Source: Excoecaria cochinchinensis | Taxonomy: Eukaryota; Streptophyta; Magnoliopsida; Malpighiales; Euphorbiaceae | Length of the DNA: 64,000 bases | Reading direction: 5' to 3' | Assembly: GCA_947683425.1 (NCBI GenBank) | Contig: CANTUQ010000070.1 | Location: 3,870,001 to 3,934,000 of the forward strand | In this document: positions 1 to 11,528 of the stretch, piece by piece | Position numbering within the stretch: the first letter of the stretch is position 1 | Layout: each line of letters begins with the position of its first letter | The notes under the pieces: generated by a model | What the model was told of the DNA's origin: nothing | Databases searched by the model: none | Seen by the model: the letters and a program-made list of their open reading frames with translations, nothing else | Translations under genes and position numbers: made by a program

Positions 1-1
1 G

Positions 2-1940
2 GAGATTCACACGTCGAATGATTTACCAATGGGGAGGTGGGACGGTGTATCTGAATTATGCGAAGGCTTGATGTTCACTTCAAAAGATGAAGTCAAGGCA
101 TGTGTAAAGAAATGGTCAATTTTGAACAATGTTTCTTACAAAGTTGTGGAATCGAAGCCATCATTTTGGGTGGTTTGCTGCTCAAGAGCGGATGAAACGA
201 GCTGTCAGTGGAGGTTACGTGCCATGAAGAAGAGGACATGTGACTACTGGATAATCAGTGTGTACAAGTCATCACACAGCTGCACATCATCAATGGTTTC
301 TCAGCAGCACAGACAGTTAGACACGCAGCTAATTTGTGACTGTATCATGGAGATGGTAAGCGCAGCCCCCGATCTGAAAGTTAGTGTTATAATGGCCGAC
401 ATGATGAGCCGGTTCAACTATGAAGTATCGTACAACAAGGCTTGGTATGCGAAGACAAAGGCGCTGGAAGAAATTTTTGGCAAATACGAGGACTCATACG
501 GTAAGTTGCCAGTTTATCTGAAATCAATGGAAAGGTACAATCCTGGATTCTGCTATGAATTTTTTGTTGATGAATGTGTGCAACAAAATTGTACGCAATT
601 CAGAAGACTATTTTGGACTTTTAAGCCATGCATTGATGGGCTGCCACATTGCAAGCCGGTGTTGCTAATAGACGGGACGTTCATGACGGGGAAGTTTCAC
701 CAAACCCTTCTGATTGCCAGTTCTATTGACGGTAATAATTTTCTATTCCCGACAGCATTTGCAGTTGTTGAGGGCGAAAATAAATCTAGCTGGTCGTGGT
801 TCATGACATGCATCAGACGTAATGTCACGAAACATTCTGGGATAACAGTAATTTCCGATCGCCATGCCGGCATTATGTCATTATTTCGTGATGAAACTAG
901 CGGGTGGAAGGAGCCTTTCGCATTCCATCGTTATTGTCTACGACATTTCGTGTCCAACTACAATAGCGCACACCGTAACCCCAAAATCAAGGACATGTTG
1001 TATTCAGCAGGTATGTCGAAAGTATAGTATTCATATACAAGTATACTATTCAAAATTCATAAGAATGTTTATATTTATTTTTATTTTAAAAATTGCAGCT
1101 AGCAAAGTTCAGCAGAGAAAATTTTTCAAAATAATGGCCAAGATAAAGGAACTCGATGATGACTCATACAATTGGGCCATGCAAAATAATTTGGAAAAGT
1201 GGACATTATCGCATGATAATGGGCACAGATATGGAAATGCCACCACTAATATTGCGGAAAGTGTTAACAGTGCATTGAAGGGCGTACGGATGATGCCAGT
1301 TTGTAGTGTGGTTGATCACGTATTTGCACGACTGGTCAAATATTTCGATGACAGAAGGACAATGTATCGTGCCCAGATGGCTGCGGGTAATAGGTACACT
1401 GCAAGATGTGTGCAGGAGATGAACAGACGCGCTCAAAAGGCTACAGGTCATAGAGTTCAAAGTTTCGACAGACGTGTTGGTATTTTTGTAATCAGGACAA
1501 GAAATCAACAGAACCGGCGGAAAGGGAATAACTCGCACTCAGTTAATTTGGATTGCAAAACTTGCGAATGCGGTAAGTTTCAGGGGACAAAAATGCCCTG
1601 CTCACATGCAATCGCAGTGTGCATGCATGTAAGAGTTGACATGTGGACATATGTCGACAAATGTTACTAGCTGTCAGAGGCATTGAGTTGTTACCAGTCT
1701 TTATTCCAACCTCTGGCACACCGTGATTATTGGAAGCCCTATGTTGGTCCAACGGTAATTCCAAACCCAGAGCTGTTACGTAAAAAGGACAGACCACGAA
1801 CAGCAAGATATAGAAACGAAATGGATAGGAGAGACCGTAGTCGGCCTAATCGATGCACGTTATGTCGGAATGAAGGTCATAACAGAAATACATGCCCAAA
1901 TGTGGCTGGTCCTTCTGAGTATACGTCAAGATATCCTTGA
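2..1940 (+). pseudogene. MuDR-type MULE transposase, 5'-partial, one nonsense mutation
   Basis: The reading frame is already open at base 2, so the 5' end lies outside the window. Exon 1 runs to 1,010 and encodes the MuDR DNA-binding region (TSKDEVKACV, then a Cys/Trp-rich stretch) followed by the MULE transposase core, with the catalytic-type aspartates in LLIDGTF and VISDRHAG. A GT-AG intron follows (1,011-1,098). Exon 2 supplies the acidic residue context NIAESVNS, a SWIM zinc finger (CECGKF, then CSHA) and a C-terminal CX2CX4HX4C zinc knuckle (CTLCRNEGHNRNTC). An in-frame TAG at 1,668-1,670 replaces the Lys of VDKCYKLSEA seen in the MULE-B copies and separates the SWIM finger from the knuckle. 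The family binds TIRs and cuts and pastes the element. One point change from an open frame suggests fairly recent decay. Confidence 0.9.
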
Positions 1941-1989
1941 GTTATTTACTTTGTATGTATTGGCAATATGTATTGTACTTTGTATGTAT

Positions 1990-2692
1990 TAAGTGCACAA
2001 GTGAAGCATTTTGCGAAGCAAATAGCATGCCGCCAAAACATCTTAACATCCACGCACGCGCATACTGTCTTACAACTTCCGGAGTTGCATTGCTGGGAAG
2101 CTCATTAAAGGTTGCATCCAACCAGGTCAATTTAACTTTACCTCCGCGCATATCATGTTCGCCCGGAACTGCTCCCAAAAGTTGATAACAAAGAGTTTGC
2201 CAATCCAAATTTGTTCGACCGGTTACAGGTTCGCCGTCTATTGGTAATCCCGTCAATATTCCCACATCCTGAAGGGTAATGGTGGTCTCACCACATGTCA
2301 GATGAAATGTGTGAGTCTCCGGTCGCCATCGCTCAACAAGGGACGTTATTAAATTCCAATCTAAAGACACCACTCCTATATTAGCAACCCCTTCCAGACC
2401 AGCTGCCCTAATATAAGGTAAAATTCTATGGTCAATAGACGTGTAGTGCTCATCTACACTACACCTTCGGGTCCTCAATAAATCTCTCTCAGCCTGCATC
2501 ATTCAAACAACAAGTCAGTCCGTAAGGTCCTGATAACAAACAACTTCGATATTAATCTCTACGTTAAAATTATAATAAAATAATTACCGAATTGTTCCAA
2601 ATTGCATCTGATCGGTGTCTCCCTTGAAGGGTCAGCAGTTCCCTATTAATAGGGCCCGGATTAATTCGTGCAGCTCCAACGTATCGATCCAT
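1990..2692 (-). pseudogene. Plant mobile domain (PMD, MAIN-like) gene, 3'-truncated
   Basis: Exon 1 is 2,588-2,692 (35 codons, MDRYVGAARINPGPIN...). The GT donor is at 2,586-2,587, and exon 2 begins at 2,493 after an AG acceptor. Exon 2 shows classical PMD sequence: HRILPYIRAAGLEGVA, LVERWRPETHTFHL, GETTITLQDVGILTGLPIDG and YARAWMLRCFGGMLF. PMD proteins are nuclear plant proteins; host members (MAIN, MAIL1) affect silencing and genome stability, and many PMD genes travel on transposons. Homology to the MULE-B copy stops near 1,990, only about 50 bp from the end of the convergent transposase, so exons 3-5 are missing. The remaining exons have no stop, unlike the MULE-B copy. Loss by deletion between the two convergent genes is inferred. 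Confidence 0.85.
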
Positions 2693-3156
2693 GTCCTAAC
2701 CTATATTAATTGCACCATCATTCACTTCTTGTAAATTAAGTGCATGCAAATTTTGTTTTTCCATATTGAAAAATAAAAATTACTCAAATTCGTACACCAC
2801 CCCACTATTATATTATACCATTTTCCAATATTATATCATTTTCCAATATAGATTACATTACATGTAATAAAGTATAAAAAAATATATATATACATATTAC
2901 CATTCGCAATAATAACTTACATTTTCTAACTAAAAATGCATATCGTTTTTTAGTCATGCATATATATATTGATTATGAACATTACTATTTTCTTTCGTAA
3001 CACATTTTGTATATTATTACAACAAAAATAAAATATTAATAGATATTATCATTCGCAAAAATATTTAACATAACTATTTTATAAGTCACACCGTTCTTAA
3101 TACATAATTAATATTACAAAACAAACAACGATTACATTTCTCCCCTAACTAACGAT
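2693..3156. other. AT-rich spacer inside MULE-A
   Basis: No coding signal. It is the upstream flank of the PMD-A gene and is very AT-rich with short TATATA runs near 2,880. A promoter for PMD-A should lie here, but no single box stands out. Confidence 0.5.
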
Positions 3157-3579
3157 CTAATGCACATAGTGTTTAGGCCATGTGTTATAATTATGCCACC
3201 TACAATAAGTTCTTTGGGGTACTGGCATTGTATCCCTAACTTTTAAAAATTCTTCTTCGCTAATTGTGTAAACATTATTCAGAAATATAGCAACAACCTC
3301 CTCATACTCTGTCACTTCATCAATATTCCAAATTCTCATAATTGGTGGCAAAAAAATTATTGGTATCGTCATCCAGATGGCCTCAACTTTTTTTGCTTCC
3401 GTCATTGGATAACCATGCATTATAATATCCTGCAATTTTTTATTCAATCTTACAAAATACTCCCCCATTGTCATTCCATTCTCAATTCGGCTGCAATACA
3501 AATCATCCCATTTTCGCTTTACTATTGCTTTGGCCAAATCACTCATCATGGCTCTTGGGGCTAAGACCAATTGCACCAT
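3157..3579 (-). CDS. 140-aa ORF of unknown function in MULE-A
   Basis: An uninterrupted ORF in otherwise AT-rich, stop-dense DNA. It begins MVQLVLAPRAMMSD and ends CRWHNYNTWPKHYVH. The sequence just upstream reads TTATAG then ATG, so it could also be an exon following an AG acceptor. A central stretch (MGEYFVRLNKKLQDIIMHG, then a KVEAIWMTIP-like segment) faintly resembles the helical gag domain of Ty1/copia elements (UBN2-like). I do not claim that identity. It has no counterpart in the corresponding part of MULE-B, so it is probably an acquired fragment or a later insertion. Confidence 0.4.
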   Translation of the reverse strand: MVQLVLAPRAMMSDLAKAIVKRKWDDLYCSRIENGMTMGEYFVRLNKKLQDIIMHGYPMTEAKKVEAIWMTIPIIFLPPIMRIWNIDEVTEYEEVVAIFLNNVYTISEEEFLKVRDTMPVPQRTYCRWHNYNTWPKHYVH

Positions 3580-4519
3580 CTATAATATCAAATTCACATC
3601 AATAAACTCACATTGCAATTTTATTATGTTGCATTATTTAACATTCTTATATTTTTACATTGTTATATTATAGGTTTTCCAAATTCATTTTCGGCGATAT
3701 TGTGTCGAAAAATTACTTAACCTATTCCACGAACCTATATTACACGTTTATTATATTTTTCCGCAATGACTTTATTTTTTTAAAATAATAATCAACGAAA
3801 TCTTACCTTCAGAATGTTGATTAAAAATTAATTTTTCCAATCAAAACCTCCTGCATTTTGAAAAATAAATTTATATTAGTCAAATTAATAATAATAACGT
3901 TATAATATTTTCTACTTCAGCATCAAAAACTTATTGAAATATTTATATCAACCTCAACCAAACATATTAAAATAACAATATATTAAATACTAATACTTTC
4001 ATGCCATTTTACCTAACAATTAAAATGTTATCTCACAACTATAATATTATATAATATTACAAATAACCAAATACTTAACTGCAAAATACCGAACAAAATA
4101 GTATTTCTCAATATCATCCGCTTGCAATTTCATAAATAAGTTTATGTTAGTCAAAATCATTACATTAGTGTATTAATATTTTTTATTTCGGCCATTGAAA
4201 TTACAGATTATTTTTACCTAACTATTATACAATAATATTCTAATGCTCAAATAATAGAATAAAATAATATTCTTTTATTACAGTTTACCTAACAACGAAA
4301 TTTTTATTCCACAGCTCTAATATTATCGATTACTAATTTCATGAAATATTAAACTTCACAACACTTTCAAAAACTTTTTACAAATAGCAAAATAACTTAT
4401 GCAACGAAATAAGAAACTTACCTTTGTTCTTCAAGCTTGTAAACGTATGTATGCAAACCACAGATAGCTTCTTATAGGCAAAATTATAAAAAAAAAAAAA
4501 ATAATTCTTTTTTCCCGGT
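3580..4519. other. AT-rich spacer inside MULE-A
   Basis: No ORF of note; strongly AT-rich. It ends in an A-run near 4,490, immediately before the GC-rich terminal hairpins begin. Confidence 0.5.
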
Positions 4520-4890
4520 CAGACCCGTGTATGGCAGAGGACACGGGTCTGTTATGGCTGCAGCGCACAGTATTTCCCGTGCGCTGCAGCCGCGTGGGAA
4601 CAGTGTTCCCTGTCAGAAAACGGCAATAAATATTGCCGTTTTCTGACCGGCCCCAGCAGGGCAGAAAACGGCACTACAAAGTGCCGTTTTCTGTCTTCAT
4701 AATCTGCCCCCCCAGGCGCAACGAAGCCAAACGACGCCGTTTTCCAAAGGAGACAAAAAAAATAATAATAATAATCTGCCAGAAAACGGCACAAATATTT
4801 GCCGTTTTCTGGCAAAATCACCTCTCCTCCAATGGGCCCCGCCATTTCGAAAAACGTCAAACATGAGTGTCGTTTTCCGGCACACCAATT
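4520..4890. repeat. Terminal hairpin cluster of MULE-A
   Basis: Five self-complementary units in 370 bp. At 4,520-4,551 the arms are CAGACCCGTGT and ACACGGGTCTG. At 4,557-4,590 they are GCTGCAGCGCAC and GTGCGCTGCAGC. Near 4,613-4,650 there is a nearly complete palindrome with arms GTCAGAAAACGGCAATA and its complement. Near 4,661-4,692 the arms are CAGAAAACGGCAC and GTGCCGTTTTCTG. Near 4,780-4,816 the arm is GCCAGAAAACGGCA. A diverged unit follows near 4,850-4,880. The GCTGCAGCGCAC hairpin is found again near 38,418, and the AAACGGC type recurs in MULE-C and the 38-kb fragment. Confidence 0.85.
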
Positions 4891-4974
4891 TCCCAAATAC
4901 TTTTCCTGTACCACCACTATGCCTATTTTTTCCTATTTTCACACCAAACTAAAAAAAAATCCCAGATAATAATT

Positions 4975-5240
4975 TATAATATGTAAGTAGTATGCACACG
5001 CATATAGTGGATGTATATTATATATATAATTAATTAGATAAGTTATAATATGCAAGTAGTATGCACAATTGCACATGCATATAATGTACGTATATTATAT
5101 TATATATATAAATTTAACAGTAAATTAAATTATTAGATATATATTTATTTAATTGCCAATTATATTATCGAATCGATGACGTATATTATAAATATATAAA
5201 ATATATATAAATTTAACAGTAAATTGAATAATCCATTAAA
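4975..5240. repeat. Imperfect AT-rich direct repeats
   Basis: The block TAATATG(T/C)AAGTAGTATGCACA plus the following GTATATTATATATATA occurs near 4,977 and again near 5,047. A shorter version with AATTTAACAGTAAATT follows at about 5,110 and 5,210. The stretch to 5,490 is otherwise featureless. Confidence 0.6.
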
Positions 5241-5640
5241 CGTGTATCTATTTAATTATCAGACACTAGTTAAATTTCAAAATACGCAATTGAAAAAAGA
5301 AAGAAGAAAAAAAAGGTGAACTGCGTTAATAATGTTAATGCTGACACTTAAAGATACAATAAAATCAATAAGTGAAGGGTCAATTGCAAGTTTTGATATG
5401 CTAACGTTTTGATTCCTTAGACCACTAAAACTAAAGAGCAAAGAGTCAAAAGACTTAAAATGAACCAAGAAAAAGACAAGTTGGTCCCTATCAGCTTGAA
5501 TACAACATAAAATTTTGATAAATCAAGTAGCAAATGTTAAAAATCATGGCAAGTATATATATGACATCTAAGTTTTGTTTGTATATTAAGCATACTAATA
5601 AAACAATCATAAAAACGTAAGCATGCATGATAAAGCATAC

Positions 5641-6676
5641 CTTAGAGGCCAGAGGCTCCAAATAATAAGCATTGATCAAAACCACAAAAATAGATGCAAC
5701 AAGATTATAAACTTGCACCATTTCAGGCTTCCTGTGGGCAAACAAATGCTGTCTCCGCCCAATAACATGCCCTAGAAGAGCCAACAAAATGCAATAACCC
5801 ATGGCCCTAAAATACACAGGATATATCTTGCTCTGCACCAACCCAAACTGGTTCCTTGTCAAACAACCAGCTAGAACATGGCTTGATATGAAAGTCACCC
5901 ACATGCACATCATATGCTGTTGCAGAACCCACCAAGTTCATCACACTCATCATACAATTAAGCCCTTCTCTTGACCCCAAATACCGAAAAATGTTCCCAG
6001 CTTTGCTTGTTGCTTCATGTGCACTTTCTTTCAAGTTCTCCACTTGCTTTGACACATTTTTTGCCGTATGCACCCCAATTGTTTTCCCTGTATCTTTAAC
6101 AGATTTCACTGTATCTTTAGCATTGTGTAGTGTTTGTTTAGCAGTGTCCTTAGCTTCCTCATAAGACTCTTCTACTACTTCTTTAGCTTCATTGGCTTTC
6201 TGGGTTACTTTCTCTTTGGCCTCATAAGCCACTTTTTTCTTCATATCAATTGCACCTTCTACAGCCTCTTTAGCTTCACGAGCAATCTCCTGCGTATGAT
6301 CTTTGGCTCTGCCAATCGCTCTAGCAACTTTATGCGTGCATTTCCCTAATGAATCACAAATAAGCTCCCCAGGCGGCTGTCCTTCACCGAAAGATTTTTG
6401 GCCAATATTTGGAAGAATATTGGCAGCTTGTTTGATCTTGTCTTTAGCGTTTTCCACTAACCCACCATCGGAAATTGGATCCTGCGGCGGAGAGATTGAG
6501 ACTTTGGTGTTGTGGTGGCCATTTTCATCGTAAGTTTCCACAACTATCACTCTATGCCCTTCTTTAACTATCACATCTTCTTTGCCATTGTGTTGTTTAA
6601 GTGCGGGATCTGGAGACCATACTTGTGCAGCTAAAAGAGAAGTAAGAACCAAACATACACCAAAAAAGTTTATCAT
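5641..6676 (-). pseudogene. LEA-domain / TMEM205-like (DUF4149) gene, frameshifted
   Basis: The N-terminus (MINFFGVCLVLTSLLAAQVWS) looks like a signal peptide. Residues about 110-240 carry Ala/Lys/Glu-rich 11-mer-like repeats typical of LEA proteins (AKEAVEGAIDMKKKVAYEAK and similar). The TMEM205-like membrane domain follows (CMWVTFISSHVLAG, QFGLVQSKIYPVYFRAMGY, YNLVASIFVVLINAYYLEP). Arabidopsis At1g72100 is the family member I recall with this fusion, a seed LEA protein. The LEA part and the membrane part are in different frames: the shift lies at about 5,911-5,915, near TATGATGTGC, and looks like loss of two bases. The frame then reaches a GTATGC donor at 5,635-5,640, but I cannot find the short last exon below it. 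Frameshift plus missing terminal exon argue for a pseudogene, although the rest reads cleanly. Confidence 0.8.
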
Positions 6677-6719
6677 TTCTTTTTTTTTTTTTTTCCTTTA
6701 ATTCTGTTTGTGTGTGTGA

Positions 6720-6815
6720 TTGATTATCTATGGAGAGAATGTATATGAGGAATATGTTTGGCGGTTAGGTATGGGATAGGTGTGATGTTGAATATCCACG
6801 TGTTACGTGGCTGAC
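6720..6815 (-). promoter_or_regulatory. Promoter of the LEA/TMEM205 gene with paired ABRE-like G-boxes
   Basis: About 120 bp upstream of the ATG lies CCACGTGTTACGTGGC (6,796-6,811), which holds a CACGTG G-box and a second ACGTG core. A TATA-like CATATACATT (minus strand) lies near 6,740. Paired ACGT cores are classic ABA-response elements of LEA genes, so seed or drought regulation of the ancestral gene is inferred. The motifs are intact although the gene body is not. Confidence 0.6.
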
Positions 6816-7659
6816 ACTTGGCATTTTTTAAAGTTTAGCACTTCAAGTTCCAGCTGGTTCTAGATTTTGTGGAGTATACTTACAAGCGTCAACAAAAGTC
6901 TTAAATACGAATTTGGCGTGGTCTTATCTTGGGACTAGTAATACTATAGGTGTCAACAATAGTAAGAACCGGAGTCCCAAGTGGTGCAAAAATTAGTCAA
7001 AGGTGACATTGCCGGATTTGAATATGGGTTTTGAAGGTTTATTTGTTGTCTCAAAACTAATTTACATCTTCACTTTCTTGCACCTACCAATTCCAATACA
7101 TGCAGGGTAATTTTACAGATCTTGAACCATATATATATATACTTTGCCAACTCTTGTGATTTACTTCAATTGGGGTTAAAATTGAGTTATTTACTTCAAT
7201 TGTGGTTAAAAACGAGTTCGACGGATTACGGTTAGACTTTAACTCAATTTATTTATAAGTGAAAGAGTACAACAACTCAATTTATTTATAAGTGAAAGAA
7301 TACCGTTGTACGCTTGGCATGTAAAACAGATTTTACAAACATAGCTAGTCACATCAAAGGGAGCAACATAGTCAGAATATTGGCTATTTGATTATGAGAA
7401 TATAGATATAATGAACTTGTAGTCCCAGACACGCTAGCGTACAAAGTGAAAATCAATCTCTAAGTTGTTTATGTGGGCGTGAAAGATTAGATTAGCTACT
7501 CAACTTCAATGAAGAATCGAGAAACATAACAATGTTTTATAAGAACCACGAAATTAGATTACATCCAAGATCAAATAACGAAGACGGCCAAGTCATGAAT
7601 CAAAGCTAATACCATTATATCAACGACTGGAATGAGGCAGAACAAATAATCAGATGAAA
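6816..7659. other. Intergenic, no gene seen
   Basis: No coding signal. Small local duplications occur: TTTACTTCAATTG(T/G)GGTTAAAA at about 7,162 and 7,191, and CTCAATTTATTTATAAGTGA at about 7,243 and 7,276. Confidence 0.6.
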
Positions 7660-7668
7660 CATTTTCTT

Positions 7669-7985
7669 GGGCTTTTTTTGAAAGTGGGGTCGAAAGCCAA
7701 AAAATTTAGCAAAATTGTGCTACAGTTAACATATTTAGAAAATTGGGGTGTCAGAAACCGGCTGGGTGTGAAGCCGGTTTCCATGTGCCAGAAACCTGCG
7801 CGTACTTGCGGCGGTTTCTGACAGCCATGTGCCAGAAACCGGCACTTCTATGTGCTGGTTTCTGGCACTTTTGCTGAGCACTGCAAACTGCAGTGCTCAG
7901 CTTTGGTCACGTGAAGCTGCACCCCACTGCAGCTTCACGTGACCAAAGCAGTGGGGTGCAGCTTCACGTGACCAAAGCTACACTC
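7669..7985 (+). repeat. Left TIR of MULE-B with hairpin cluster
   Basis: After the outer 75 bp come hairpins built on CAGAAACCGGC: near 7,751-7,780, 7,786-7,830 (diverged) and 7,838-7,870. Then a perfect stem at 7,873-7,901 has arms GCTGAGCACTGCA and TGCAGTGCTCAGC with loop AAC. A second long stem at 7,900-7,949 contains GGTCACGTGAAGCTGCA and its complement around CCCCAC. Its right arm is repeated directly at about 7,950-7,980. Confidence 0.85.
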
Positions 7986-8649
7986 CGAAATTGAATTTAC
8001 AATTTTTTTTTTTTCTTTTTGTTTGTTCCCTTCACTCTTACTCCCTCTCATTCATTTTCAATTGCAATTATTTTTGTCATTCACTCTCATCCTACTTTGC
8101 TCTCTTTCTTTGAAATATTTCTTTCAAATATTGCTTTCGTTCAACTCTCATTTTTTAATTCATGTGTTCTTTAGTTATTCACCTTGTTTGCTTGATTAAA
8201 GGTAAGATTTTGATGGTTTTATTTTGTTTTTTGTTTATATATGAGGTTTATTTTGTTATTAATATGATATTAATGTTTAATTTGTAGGTAGCTAAATTTT
8301 TTAAGCCCAATTACTTTCAAAATTAGAGATAAGACTATTTAATTTTATTTTGTTATTGAATAATTTGTGTTTATGTTGACTAGTTGTAGCATATTTATGT
8401 ATGAATACTTGAATATGGAAAAAAAAAAAAGAAAAAGTATTATTAGCAAGGAAATATGTCGTGTTGTAAAAAATTATGAATCTGTAAATATTGCATGTAG
8501 CAGATGATATGATCGGGACAAAATTTAAAAAGTTTTGAAAGTAAATTATATGTATAAGTTGTGGACATTTAAATTAGTTAAATAAATCTAATTTGCATGA
8601 ATCGTTATTAATATTCAAATTTTTTGTGCTTGGAATTGCAAGTCTGGAA
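7986..8649. other. Upstream region of the PMD gene in MULE-B
   Basis: A pyrimidine-rich 5'UTR-like tract (about 8,010-8,160) is followed by AGGTAAGA near 8,200, which could be the 5' splice site of a leader intron. There is no ORF. Transcription of the PMD gene probably starts in or just inside the TIR, as in other MULEs; this is inference. Confidence 0.45.
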
Positions 8650-11528
8650 ATGGATCCATATCATTTAGGTGCCGAAAGAATTAACCCGGGTCCGATTAAT
8701 GGAGAGTTGCTGACAATGCAAGGAAAACATCGATCTGATGCAATATGGCATAATTCGGTAATTCTTTTATTATATATATTATGTAAATTAGTATATATTT
8801 ATTTTGTAAATATATATTTTTTATTACTTATCTTTTGTAGATTATTGATGAAATTATAGTTTGTAGATTATTGATGCGATACGAAATTGTATATATTTTT
8901 TGTATATATTATTTATTATATTATTTTTTTGTAGATTAAATTTCGTAGATTATGTGAATTTTCTATATATATATTTTTGTGCATGTATAAAGTTTTGATG
9001 AAATTATATATATGTATTGTTTATTTATTATATTAAATTTTTTTGTAGATTATATAAAATTTGTGTATATATATATATTTGATGAAATTATATATGTTTG
9101 TGTATATATATTTTGTATGTATATATATTTTTCAATTATATATATTATGAAAATATTTCGTAAATTATTATTTACGTATTTTGCATATGTATATATATAT
9201 ATATAAATTTATTTTTTAATATATATATATATGTGTGTTGTAGATTATGGATGAAATTATGTATTTATTCACTTGTATATTTGATAAAATTATGCAAAGG
9301 TTGACAGAGGTGTGTTGAGAACTAGGAGAGGCAGTTTGGAAGGGCACTACAGACAAATTGATGATAGAATAATTCCATATATAAGATCGGCAGGGTTATT
9401 AGGTATTGCCCGAATTGGGATGATAATTGTTGACTGACATTTAACCACATCACTCATTGAAAGATGGAGACCAGAAACACATACATTCCACCTCACGTGC
9501 GGTGAAGCAACAATAACACTTGAGGACGTGGGGATTTTAACGGGGTTACCGATTGAGGGTAGGCCGGTGACCGGAAGAACAAATAATGACTGGGAGGATG
9601 TTTGTTACAATTTGCTTGGAGTGGTTCCTTCCCCTGCAGATATGCGGGGTGGACAAATTAAAATAACTTGGTTGGATAGCGTGTTCGCTGATATTCCTGA
9701 TGATGCGACACCTATAATATTGCAACAATATGCCCGTGCTTGGATATTACAATGCTTAGGTGGAATGTTATTTTCATCACAATCATCCAGCACGATGCAC
9801 CTAATGTTTCTACCGTTGTTGGAAGATTTGGATTCAGTTGGACAATATACCTGGGGGTCAGCATGTTTAGCATGGTTATATAGAGAACTATGTAGAGCAA
9901 CACGTCCAAATGTTAAGGGAGTTGCTGGATATTTATAACTCTTATAACTATGGGCGTGGGAGAGACTACCACAGTTTAGGCCTGAACATGTGGAGGCACA
10001 ACCATTAAATAGGGACTTGCCATACGGGATCAGGTAAAATATAATTTATAAATATGTATCTGAATTAAATTTTATGTAATATTAATTCAAACAACGCGAG
10101 CTAATATTTGAACATTTTGTTTGCGTAGGTGGAGTGTTGCATTGGACAGGAATATCATGTCCAGAAGAGACATATGGACGTGTCGGAAAATATTAGATAC
10201 GCAAGGAGTTGAAGAAGTAGTCAGTGAATTTAAATTAATTTAATTTATGTACATATGTTGGTAGATGAAATTATTATTAATAATTATTTTTAATAAATAG
10301 TTAAGATGACTTGTGATAATTTGCTATGCAGTTTGAATGGGAGCCGTACCATAATGTAATTCAACTGCTTCCCGATGCATGTAGGAGTGGGCAACAAAGT
10401 TGGATGGCTGTTGTTCCGTTGATATGTTTCTATATCATAGAGTGGCACCATCCTGACAGGGTCATGCGTCAATTCAATTTCGACCAGCAAATCCCATCGC
10501 CCCGACTTATACAAGATAATATGCATACAATTGATACGTGTGGACAAACTCAGCTGAATTGGGCGATAGAGTTTGCAACGTTTATAAATGAATGGAATAA
10601 CCGGTATGGTCGTGTTGTTGTTGGCCAACTTCGAAGACGGCCATTGCATCTTCGATCTGAATACATGCAATGGTACGTGCAAAGAACTAGACGGTGGATA
10701 ACCCCAATTGGTGCGCGACGAGGAGCTACCGTAAGTTTTCTTCTTTATTTTATATTACACAATTACTATATATGTATGGTACCGATTTTTGAATAATGTG
10801 TAGAAATATATTGACAAAAAATTTACACTATGTAGGCTGATGGTCTTGAGAGAGTCTACCACGAACACCCCGGATATGTGGATAACAATAGGATATTTGA
10901 AAGCATCTTGGGTGCAGTTGGTTATGAGGATAGAGTGTCGAATGAATATCAGCGACAACCGTGTCCAGAGCCTGTGACTGTTGCCCCAATGGAACAACAA
11001 TTCCAAGACTTCCGTACCCGACGACATCGGACTGGAGTGATTGACAGGCGAAGAAATGTTGACCAAACTTATTATGATCCACAGGTAACACAAATTCCAC
11101 CACCCATGGCGTGGCCTTATCAGGACTCGGGAGTTGCTCATCATTTTGAAATGGGGGGCACCAGTTACACACCTGGAGATACCGGTGGTCCCAGTAGCTC
11201 ATACCATGGGATACCAATGTCCGTTCTGATAGAGCAAACACCGGATGCATTCACACTTCCTGCATTTAATACGCAGTCCACCCCAACACAAGATGTGTAT
11301 GGAAATGAATTCTTCCAGCAATTATTTGGAACACCAGAACAGGTCAATCCTCAACCAAGTTTCGAAGGACCTTCATTCGGTAATTTCCATAATGATATGA
11401 TGGGGGGTGATGTTGGATCGAGTAATGCAGAAGAGGGTGATGCACAGCAAGGGGAAGGGCAACGGCGTTATCCCGGCCGAAATAGAAAGCCGACGAGATG
11501 TGGCATAGGGTCACATTTCATTAATTAG
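8650..11528 (+). pseudogene. Plant mobile domain (PMD, MAIN-like) gene, five exons, several stops
   Basis: Exon 1 is 8,650-8,757 (MDPYHLGAERINPGPIN). Exon 2 is about 9,308-10,033, with SLIERWRPETHTFHL, GEATITLEDVGILTGLPIEG and the LWAWERLPQFRPEH segment. Exon 3 is 10,129-10,216, exon 4 is 10,332-10,730 (WMAVVPLICFYIIEWHHPDR and WAIEFATFINEWNNRYG) and exon 5 is 10,836-11,528, a low-complexity tail ending RYPGRNRKPTRCGIGSH. Splice phases fit from exon 2 onward. The exon 1-2 junction is out of phase, and stops occur at 9,435-9,437 (TGA where the MULE-A copy has Trp), 9,936-9,938 and 9,945-9,947. PMD proteins are nuclear and linked to silencing and genome stability. The exon 4-5 half remains fully open. 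Confidence 0.88.

Larger units (their letters stand above)
1..4963. mobile_element. MULE-A, Mutator-like element, left part outside window
   Basis: This is the right-hand part of a MULE. It holds a transposase (plus) and a PMD gene (minus) converging near 1,940-1,990, an extra small ORF, and a hairpin-rich terminal region. Read on the minus strand, the end starts GGGATTTTTTTT at 4,963 and passes through a run resembling AAATTGGTGTGCCGGAAAA. The same layout (GGG, T-run, GGTGTGAAAA-like stretch, then AAATTGGGGTGTCAGAAAC) occurs at the left end of MULE-B at 7,669. The expected 9-bp target duplication would be 4,964-4,972 (AGATAATAA), but its partner lies left of the window, so the right boundary is inferred by analogy. 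All recognisable genes are broken, so the copy is not autonomous. Confidence 0.8.

Noticed and set aside
1206..1538. 110-codon minus-strand ORF
   Set aside because: Shadow of transposase exon 2 on the plus strand.
4520..4890. Repeat-spacer pattern resembling a CRISPR array
   Set aside because: The repeated units are self-complementary hairpins of differing sequence and spacing in a plant transposon end; no cas genes or constant spacers.
4552..4942. Overlapping ORFs on both strands (up to 121 codons)
   Set aside because: They read through palindromic terminal hairpins, which mirror themselves on both strands.
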